Source: Archivesica marissinica (taxonomy: Eukaryota; Mollusca; Bivalvia; Venerida; Vesicomyidae). Taken from it: a stretch of 64,000 bases of DNA. The notes beneath the pieces were generated by a model. The model did not search any database. It was not told the origin of the DNA and saw only the letters and a list, made by a program, of their open reading frames with translations. Shown here one piece after another: positions 56,313 to 64,000 of this stretch (the first letter of the stretch is position 1; the number at the start of each line of letters is the position of its first letter). The stretch is from NCBI GenBank assembly GCA_014843695.1, contig CM026395.1, forward strand, positions 46,443,270 through 46,507,269, in the 5' to 3' direction. The position numbers and the translations under genes are program-made.

Positions 56313-57216
56313 TTTATTGTTTCCACCCAATGCTATGTACGGTACTAGAAGTGTATATGTATTAATTAGCATTAACTGTATTTATTGCAACTTTAGACTT
56401 TAAGAAAATGAGTATCACTTTATAATAATCTTCCCACATTATTAAACTCTAAGATCGAAATTCATTAAAAGATATTACCGTACTTAGACAATACAGAAAT
56501 TTATTATTCTTTTGTCATGCGAATCCAAAAAAATCAACATAGATCTTTCCAAATGTTTATACCCAAATAAACAACGCAAATAACACATTTTATAGCATAT
56601 CTTTGTATACTAATAACTTACAATTTTGTTCTTTTGCAAGATTCCATGTCATTGCCTGTGTTACTGTCTAATTGCTATAAACATGTGCCTCATTGTATTG
56701 TTGAAATATTATCATGTCACACGGTACAAATAAAAATTAAGTTCATTCTCCTTTGAAAATTGATTTGTCATTGCTTATCATGTGTAATTCAAAATGTATA
56801 TTTAGTTAGAATAACACAATACATGTAATTGTATACGTTATCTAAATAAACGTCTGTTCTGTTCTGTTCTGTATTTAAATGTATTACTTTTCAGCCGTAC
56901 CTGGATAGAGGCTGTACTATGCCGTACCAAATATCTCAAAACAAATACAGAGAGGTATATTGGTCATAAACCGTTGGGTACCGTTGTATACTGAACAAAA
57001 CAAGAAACGTCCGCTAACTGTACTTGAGCATAACCTGATGAAAAGAAACAGGGCGAATAATTGTCACACATACGTTTAAAGAGTGTTCCATGGTGCATCG
57101 TTTTGAGAAGTTTTGACCACGTTTGGTTGGGGTTAATTTCCGCCTGTGGAATATTGATCCATTGTTGAATTCGGTCATTATAAAGCCCAGGTGTGTTGGC
57201 AGGATTATATCACAGA
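56313..57216. other. Non-genic stretch
   Basis: A CTGTT microsatellite (TCTGTTCTGTTCTGTTCTGT) lies at about 56851-56871. Nothing else could be assigned. Confidence 0.45.
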
Positions 57217-57500
57217 CGGACCTGTAGCACAGTGGTAGCACGCTGGACTGGTAATCCAGGGATCGCAGGTTCGATCCCCCGTCTGACCCTAATAAAATTA
57301 ACAGTCTTTCAGATGGGACGTTAAACCGAGGTCTCGTGTCGGTGCTTTACACCGTGCACGTAAAAGAACCAGATGAGATTCTGGAATGGGTCTCTGTCTG
57401 TATCATGCACTATCCTCTAAAATCTAAAATAACTAATCTCTTCAGGAGGCGTCGCTCATATGGGAAACCGGTAGCGACGATAAATATACGTAAAACACAG
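57217..57500 (+). mobile_element. SINE family B copy, best-preserved
   Basis: The head GACCTGTAGCACAGTGGTAG, with anticodon-arm analogue CTGGACTGGTAATCCAG (GGT, tRNA-Thr-like) and B box GGTTCGATCCC, leads to GATGGGACGTTAAACCGAGG, GGGTCTCTGTCTGTATCATG and the CAACCGGT-like, ACGATAAATATACGTAAAAC tail. Confidence 0.94.
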
Positions 57501-58175
57501 GATCATATCAAAACATTACGACATAGCAGTGAATTAGCCGATTATGTTAGTCTAAACAATATTTATTCCAGTCAATTTACATCCAAAACACAAAAATGTT
57601 ACAAATTACATAAAATTAAGATAATGTGGATTGGAAAACAAGTTTTCCTAAAGCTTCTATTAATTCCTCTCCAACGAAAATGTACACATGATAAATGTGC
57701 AACGTTTTCTGTAGGTATACACGAGTGATACACTGATTATGTTGTGTGGTATAGTTAGGAAGAGATTATTGTATCTGGTATTCTGTCTGTATCCATATGG
57801 GCAACCGTAGCGACGCTATATAAACGTAAATCACACACAGAAATGGTCTTGTAAATATGGAATTTACAGTCGTGGTGGTAACTTGTCATGTCATTAGAAC
57901 GACAGACATGCCATGTTCTCATGTAGTAATATCATTATATATGAACTTATTCTAAAATGAGCAAAAACATAACTTAAGCACTAAAGCTTTTCGCGTACAA
58001 ATCAATTATGCACGGTACCCACAGGTTCGTAAGTTTATGTTGGAAATGGTCAACTTTCGTGTTTGCACATGCGTGTTATAGTATGCGTGTCATAGGCACA
58101 ATGTGTGATTTGGTGACAGGATGTCTTATTCTTAAGACAGCTTTGCACAATAGCACGAGTTATAATAGTAAGCTA
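57501..58175. other. Intronic or non-genic stretch
   Basis: A short SINE B tail fragment is at about 57775-57838 (TATGGGCAACCGTAGCGACG). No exon was recognised. Confidence 0.4.
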
Positions 58176-58385
58176 TTTATAGAACGTGATGTAATGTTGT
58201 TACTCATAGAACATGACGCAATGTTGCTAATTATAGAGCGTGATGTAATGTTGTTTGCTATAGAACGTGATGTAATGGTGTTAATTATAGAACATGATGT
58301 AATGTTGTTAATTATAGAACGTGATGTAATGTTGCTAATTATAGAACGTGATGTAATACTATTAATTACAGAACGTGATGCAGTG
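58176..58385. repeat. 27-bp tandem repeat, about 8 copies
   Basis: The unit is ATAGAACGTGATGTAATGTT plus GTTAATT. Because 27 is a multiple of three, both strands stay open (IERDVMLLI on plus); treated as non-coding. Confidence 0.88.
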
Positions 58386-58550
58386 CAAAATGCAATATAT
58401 AGGTACATTACATTAGTCACGCATAGAGAAATTCTAAGATTGGTAAAGCTACTACAGATGTTGCAACTCTTGTCAAAGTGTCATGAATACTTTTAGTTAC
58501 TGTATAGCTTTTCATATTCTTCCATATAATAAATTGATATTTACTTGCAG

Positions 58551-58616
58551 CAAGTGTTTGGTACAAGACCAGAATACAACTACCCAGCGGAACGGCAAGA
58601 ACCTCTAGCAGGAAGG
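58551..58616 (+). CDS. 66-nt exon of the plus-strand disordered-protein gene
   Basis: Acceptor ATTTACTTGCAG and donor AGG|GTACAT frame exactly 22 codons in phase 0: VFGTRPEYNYPAERQEPLAG with flanking Q and R. It has the same polar Pro/Tyr/Arg/Gln composition as the exon at 62034-62114 and is compatible with the phase-0 end of the exon at 46078. The exon is short, so support rests on splice sites, phase and composition. Confidence 0.45.
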
Positions 58617-59087
58617 GTACATATCTTGATTATGCTTAAGTTTGATACACTATCAAAGTATTGTTAGACACTCATCTACACAAGCAATCCATTTGTGACG
58701 TCACCTCCACAATATTATTTATGAACAAAACTTTTAATACTAAGTTAACCTTGACTATTTTTTACACTACTATTCCAAAGTGACTGTCATCCCGACGGAG
58801 TATTTGATATGAACAAGTCTTTGAACTGTATGTCATTAACACATTTGGCGGAGTTGTCACCCACAGTCGGCCCGTTTTTTAAAATTTAAAATTCTACCCT
58901 AATTAGTTATGTGTCATATATCTTCTGTCTTTGTTTACATGCTGCCAACGTCAAACGTGACACCAAGATGACGTATTTTTTTATATTTAATGTGTGAATA
59001 CCATAATTGCAAATATATAGCACTTTTCTTCAAATCCAATATCCCTTAATGAAAATGCTACCATAACGTGTTCTAATATAAAAGTGT
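58617..59087. other. Intronic or non-genic stretch
   Basis: Nothing recognised. Confidence 0.4.
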
Positions 59088-59342
59088 TTGTTTATTATAG
59101 TGTCACCCCTAGTTAAAGGGCCAGCCATTTCTGACTTATGAGACACCTCTTTTTATGAACATCAGTACTTCCCGAATCGTATGCTTGTATGCCAGGTGTC
59201 AGGCTGGTAGGCACTCGTTAACCATTATTTAACTAGCTGGCGGCTCACAAATCGCCAATATCAGAACGAACCCCTGACGCCTGAACCTTCGACCGCCCGC
59301 TCCGTAGGCGGACACCCTAACCACTAGGCCACGGAGACAGTA
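59088..59342 (-). mobile_element. SINE family E copy, minus strand
   Basis: GTGTCACCCCTAGTTAAAGG GCCAGCCATTTCTGAC, TTATTTAACTAGCTGGCGGC and a reversed head AACCACTAGGCCACGGAGAC. Confidence 0.92.
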
Positions 59343-60361
59343 ATATATCCCACAATGTAATTACAACACAACAATATCAACATTTTGTTTAAAATGGCAA
59401 GTTTTGACTTGTAAGGGCGTGTTCTTGTAGCCATCATATGTCTGGCTAATATTGGTGATTGGACATTTGAATCGGGCAACTCAAACATTTTGCATTAATA
59501 TACCCAATATTTCGCACATTTTGATGCCACATTTTGCCTATATATATTTTTCTAAAAGGATATAAATTTGACCTCTAAGGCAAGTGCACAGTATATTTTT
59601 GGTGTCAGTATATTTTTGGTGTCAGAATACATGCATTTTATATCAGACGCAGCCTCCTAGAAATTATCGTCCGAAGAGTAATACGGCAGCTGTAAGTAAT
59701 GTGGTGTCGGACGTACATGCCGTGGATGAAGGGTTTTATATAGTTACGGAGCGTATGCCGTAGGGGTTTCCCACCTCCAATCCCACCAAAATGCTTAGAA
59801 ATAATTGTATTTATAATAACATTTATTATTTAGCTTACAGATTTCACAAATATAATTTGGTGTATTACTGTTTTCAAATTATGTCAAACAGCGTTTGTAA
59901 TATGCCGTGCTCAATGGCAGGCACTACATACCTGCTGTGACCTGACTCGCTTTACCACTGGACCACGCACTCCGCGTTGGATGCAAACTATTTGCAATTT
60001 TGCTATTAAACTTTGACGGTATATTATTAGCAATATATTTGTTATCTAGTTCCACATACTCCTCTTTGTCAGCATTTCCCCCAGTGCAATACCCCCATAT
60101 TATATACTATGACTTTTTTACCAGTATAGAGTAGTACATTACACAAATAACATGTGTGTTTTTGGTATGTGTGCACCGGTTTGAGATTCATTGCTATGTT
60201 TGTGTTTCTGTTGTATCTATTAAATTATAATGGCAGCTAAACACTTTGATGGATCTTGTTATTAATCTAGGAATAAGTTTGTGGGAAGGGTCAAAAGTAT
60301 TTCGTGTTATTAATGTAGCAACAGGTTTGATGGAAGGGTAAATTACCAATGTTGCTATTAC
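59343..60361. other. Intronic or non-genic stretch
   Basis: A SINE head remnant (TACCACTGGACCACGC, reversed) is at about 59950-59972. TATATTTTTGGTGTCAG is directly repeated at about 59593-59625. Confidence 0.4.
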
Positions 60362-61290
60362 AACTAACCAACCAATGGAATAGTACCAATGAACCAGCCA
60401 ATCAAATGATATCAACTAACCAACCAATGGAATAGTACCAATGGACCAGCCAATCAAATGGTCTCAACTAACCAACCAATTGAATAGTACCAATGGACCA
60501 GCCAATCAAATGGTATCAACTAACCAACCAATGGAATAGTACCAATGGACCAGCCAATCAAATGGTCTCAACTAACCAACCAATTGAATAGTACCAATGG
60601 ACCATCCAATCAAATGGTCTCAACTAACCAACCAATTGAATAGTACCAATGGACCAGCCAATCAAATGGTATCAACTAACCAACCAATGGAATAGTACCA
60701 ATGGACCAGCCAATCAAATGATATCAACTAACCAACCAATGGAATAGTACCAATGGACCAGCCAATCAAATGATATCAACTAACCAACCAATGGAATAGT
60801 ACCAATGGACCAGCCAATCAAATGATATCAACTAACCAACCAATTGAATAGTACCAATGGACCAGCCAATCAAATGGTATCAACTAACCAACCAATGGAA
60901 TAGTACCAATGGACCAGCCAATCAAATGATATCAACTAACCAACCAATGGAATAGTACCAATGGACCAGCCAATCAAATGATATCAACTAACCAACCAAT
61001 GGAATAGTACCAATGGACCAGCCAATCAAATGATATCAACTAACCAACCAATTGAATAGTACCAATGGACCAGCCAATCAAATGGTATCAACTAACCAAC
61101 CAATGGAATAGTACCAATGGACCAGCCAATCAAATGATATCAACTAACCAACCAATGGAATAGTACCAATGGACCAGCCAATCAAATGATATCAACTAAC
61201 CAACCATTGGAATAGTACCAATGGACCAGCCACTCAAATGGTATCAACTAACCAACCAATGAACCAACCAATCAAATGGTATCTGATACC
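60362..61290. repeat. 52-bp tandem array rich in CCAAT, about 18 copies, with four-unit higher-order period
   Basis: The unit is AACTAACCAACCAATGGAAT plus AGTACCAATGGACCAGCCAA plus TCAAATGATATC. Units with CCAATTGAATAG and GGTATC recur every fourth copy between about 60640 and 61100 (208-bp period). Each unit has three CCAAT pentamers on the plus strand. Confidence 0.95.
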
Positions 61291-62033
61291 TGAAATTAAC
61301 AAGTGGACTAGTAATGAATTAGCCAATCAAATTATTTCCAATAATAAATAACTCATTATATTAAAATTTAAAACCTAAGCAACTAACTGAAACTGTTAAG
61401 ATCGCAAAATTGATTTGTTCACACTTATTTGGCAGTTTATTTACTTGGTATCAACTACATCACGTTTAGTGAAGGACCAAGCCGAAGTCTGAACACATTA
61501 CAATGCACGTGCAGATTCATGTTATTATATAATTAATTTATTTCATATTCTATGATCATTACAGGAGACAAAATCCCCAGATGCATCATTTTTAATTTAA
61601 ATTGTCTCAATTTAAAGACAAATGGTGCAATGTTGGTTAGTTTATTCACCATGTAAAACGATGCGACGTCAACAACACACGTTTGTTAGTGTTTCCGTTA
61701 GGCGTCTTAATTCAATGCGACTTCAAGTATAATGCATTGCCGCATGTGGATAGAGATAATAATATTTCTATTGTTTACTTCAAAAACGAGATAAAACAGA
61801 TGACATTTATTATTTTACTTCGGTAATGAAGATCATATATTTTATTGTCATTACCTGAAGTTGGATATTAACTTTAAGAAAAAGGCGCCATGGGTAGGTG
61901 AGTCTCATTTTAAGCCTGTACACTTCAAGTAAATCATAAAATAGGAGTAGTTAATATTGCCGGTGCTGTGTACGGGTCTGTTCGCACATTAAACTGTATA
62001 TTAAATATGTTTTATTCTGTATACACACTACAG
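61291..62033. other. Intronic or non-genic stretch
   Basis: No element recognised before the acceptor at 62033. Confidence 0.4.
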
Positions 62034-62114
62034 GAACGGCAGCAGTATCATGCCAGTCCACCGAGGAATAACTACGACTCACAAAGGCAACAGCAATATG
62101 CCTACCCGGAACAT
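62034..62114 (+). CDS. 81-nt exon of the plus-strand disordered-protein gene
   Basis: Acceptor CACACTACAG and donor CAT|GTTAGT delimit exactly 27 codons in phase 0: ERQQYHASPPRNNYDSQRQQ followed by QYAYPEH. Composition is Gln/Arg/Tyr/Pro, as expected of an intrinsically disordered or adhesive-type region. The frame also runs past the donor into a stop at 62273, so a terminal exon cannot be excluded. Confidence 0.5.
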
Positions 62115-62150
62115 GTTAGTATTTTATCTATCGTCCATGTTCGCGCGCAA

Positions 62151-62405
62151 TTAAATGGAATAGTTTTCATTAAAATAATTCTGCACAATAGTGTGCATAC
62201 TTTTGTACATTGCTACTGCCTTTTGAAATATAACCCGTTGGTCAAATGTCATAATATTAATTTCAGATATTGATTCACGTAAATAAATACAAGCTTGACC
62301 CATCATGTATTTGCATACTCGTCTCTGCAATCTTAACAATGTGTCAACATGTTGTTGGGTGGTGTTTCCCAATATGATACAACAATAATAAAAATGTGGT
62401 TGGGT
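62151..62405 (-). pseudogene. LINE reverse-transcriptase C-terminal fragment
   Basis: The minus strand encodes QPHFYYCCIILGNTTQQHVD, TLLRLQRRVCKYMMG, FDQRVIFQKAVAMYKSMH and a stop at 62151. It is the same post-polymerase block as at 45353-45660, so the two are relatives of one LINE family. It is 5'- and 3'-truncated. Confidence 0.75.
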
Positions 62406-62424
62406 ATCAAAAATAAAGTGTTTG

Positions 62425-62480
62425 TTTTATTATAGTGTCACGCCATTCCTGACTTATGAGGCACATCTTATGAACATAAT
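62425..62480 (-). mobile_element. SINE family E fragment
   Basis: GTGTCACGCCATTCCTGACT TATGAGGCACATCTTATGAAC matches the 3' end of family E. An inverted pair (ATTGCATTCCTGAGTAGG near 62488 and CTCAGGAATGCAAT near 62555) follows. Confidence 0.65.
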
Positions 62481-63077
62481 ATACATATTGCATTCCTGAG
62501 TAGGTAATATGAAAAATATCACCCCTAGAAATATGGATATTAAGCGAGGCGTCAGCATCCTCACTCAGGAATGCAATATTTATTTTATTATACCGAACCC
62601 AGGTAGCACAATAACTAACAAATGATCTGGAATATTAAACTAGTTGAACATTAACCATAGTAAAAACATACATGTGTATGCCAGCGTCATGATACCATGG
62701 TATTTCAGGCAATATTGCTTGCTCTTTGCTGTATAGTCTGATATCAGATCGATTGGCGCATATGGTACATATAAGTTTTCTGTATAGCGTTTTGCTGATT
62801 TAGACCGGAAGTGAAATAATTTTACTATAAGCCCTAGGGCGTATATATCCTGGGAGCATGTATTGTTATATTGTGCCTGGGCAGTCATATAAATATATTT
62901 TAATACCGATATCATTAATTTGGTAGTATTGAGTTTCTGATAATGTCATTTTGCCAGAAGTAAATTGGTGAAAAATCGCCAGACTGGAACCCAGGCTAGG
63001 GCGCATCGTAAGAATTATTGACTGTTTGCCTATGGACATTTGGCATTGAGTAGTCACGTGATGTATACTACTATTCA

Positions 63078-63262
63078 GTACTTCCCGAAGCATACCCATG
63101 TAGGCCAGATGCAAGGATGACAGGCAATCGGTAACCATTATTTAACTAGCTAGCAGCTCACCAACCGGCCATATCAGAATGAACCCCTGACGAGTTTCGA
63201 ACCATTGACCTCCAGCTCCGTCGGGGGACTCCTAAACCACAAGGCCACGGAGACGGTACATG
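63078..63262 (-). mobile_element. SINE family E copy, minus strand
   Basis: CAGTACTTCCCGAAGCATAC, TTATTTAACTAGCTAGCAGC, CCTGACGAGTTTCGAACCAT and reversed head CCACAAGGCCACGGAGACGG. Confidence 0.9.
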
Positions 63263-63379
63263 CCTTGTAGTAAATTATTATGTATGCACAATGCATCTAT
63301 AACTTCAGACATACAGATCTGGGCGACCAGACATCGGGTTTGATAATGGCCAGAAGAATAATGTTCCAGTAAGTTTATT

Positions 63380-63745
63380 AAGGAATGGATCGCGGGTTAA
63401 TAGTTTCCATCGGGGTATGGATTACATTGGGCGTGGCTAACGTGTGTGTAGGCCGATGCCATCCACGCAAACGTTAAACACGTCGAACGTAGTTCATACC
63501 CCGATGGAAAGTATTAAAACCTGCGATTCATTGCTTATATTTACGTTACGTATTCCTTTCAATGATACAAAGAAAATATAGCAAACTTTGCATTTAAAAT
63601 GTTATTATTCCGGATTTGCAACTTACCATGTGCCGGAACAGGTAAATATATCATCATTGGAACAGCGTAAACCTGTTTGCCTATTTATTTTCTAAAAGGA
63701 TATAATTTCGCGACTACCACTGCCTAGCACTGCGATTGCGCATGC
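63380..63745. mobile_element. Foldback repeat family H, copy 2
   Basis: Arms near 63402-63435 and 63479-63510 (TTTCCATCGGGGTATG and CATACCCCGATGGAAA) are inverted. The following 230 bp match the first copy at 27960-28310 at intervals (CAATGATACAAAGAAAATAT). Confidence 0.75.
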
Positions 63746-63944
63746 CCGAAACTTCGAGTGCGCATGTCAGCTGCATATCAGTAGTTTGGAACCATCATAC
63801 GAACGAACATGTAATTAATCAGGACACAAATGGTCATCGATAGAAATGCAATATGGATGTAAATATTTAGAAATAATGAATATACACAAATGACGGCATG
63901 CACTGTAGAGACCGTGCAACGATATAATGTTTTTGGTTTTGAGG

Positions 63945-64000
63945 TATCAAGCAGCACAAACAGCTGAGGTCATATGGCCACTTTCCAGTATTACGTATGC
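63945..64000 (-). mobile_element. SINE family F copy, cut by the window edge
   Basis: AGCACAAACAGCTGAGGTCA TATGGCCACTTTCCAG is the family F 3' end; it runs off the window. Confidence 0.7.

Noticed and set aside
57217..57290. tRNA-Thr-like gene
   Set aside because: The cloverleaf-like stretch is the head of a SINE B copy with the usual body and tail attached; the acceptor stem is not closed by a 3' partner.

Overview
The window looks like intergenic and intronic DNA from a mollusc, most likely a bivalve. The evidence is split, spliced exons of molluscan-type tyrosinase genes, six families of tRNA-headed SINEs, several non-LTR retrotransposon remnants and a very high minisatellite load. The species call is an inference. 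There are no bacterial-style operons. Long reading frames inside the satellite arrays exist because the repeat units lack stop codons; they are not genes.

Cellular genes are sparse and lie on two strands. On the minus strand there are exons of two tandem tyrosinase-like genes. The upstream gene has exons at 32087-32012, 28935-28550 and 26484-26069 (CuB). The downstream gene has a possible signal-peptide exon at 24879-24691 and exons at 7002-6927 and 5841-5456. The two shared exons are 76 nt and 386 nt in both genes, and the splice phases agree throughout. The upstream gene lacks an identifiable CuA exon and carries a frameshifting 25-bp duplication in the CuB exon. The downstream gene may continue beyond the left edge. 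On the plus strand, three phase-compatible exons (45838-46078, 58551-58616, 62034-62114) suggest a gene for a charged, Gln/Arg/Tyr-rich disordered protein.

Mobile DNA explains most of the rest. (1) A 1.32-kb element at 22727-24048 has terminal inverted repeats, flanking TTAA on both sides and an intact 164-codon gene; a 5'-truncated relative abuts it and shares one TTAA. (2) A hAT-like element at 49002-51726 has perfect 16-bp termini and a 5-bp target duplication, sits inside a 63-bp satellite, and is matched by a 198-bp MITE at 54679-54876. (3) Non-LTR fragments occur at 2.0, 14.4, 33.1, 37.6-38.7, 39.1-40.9, 45.4 and 62.2 kb. (4) SINE families, named A-F here, recur throughout. (5) There are two foldback-repeat families and one inverted-repeat MITE pair.

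Satellite arrays, in order: 85 bp (59-925), 36 bp (1211-1540), 48 bp (1548-1693), 65 bp (3106-4004), 34 bp (9150-10975), 23 bp (14680-15133), 36 bp (15205-20765, with a 1000-N gap), 58 bp (29733-30288), 39 bp (30450-31997), 42 bp (36915-37405), 61 bp (43146-45354, after a second 1000-N gap), 57 bp (47945-48405), 63 bp (48735-52775, split by the hAT element), 75 bp with CRE sites (53840-54590), 27 bp (58176-58385) and 52 bp with CCAAT (60362-61290). Several arrays grow out of, or abut, transposon sequence or an exon edge. That link between mobile elements and satellite birth is the main theme of the window.
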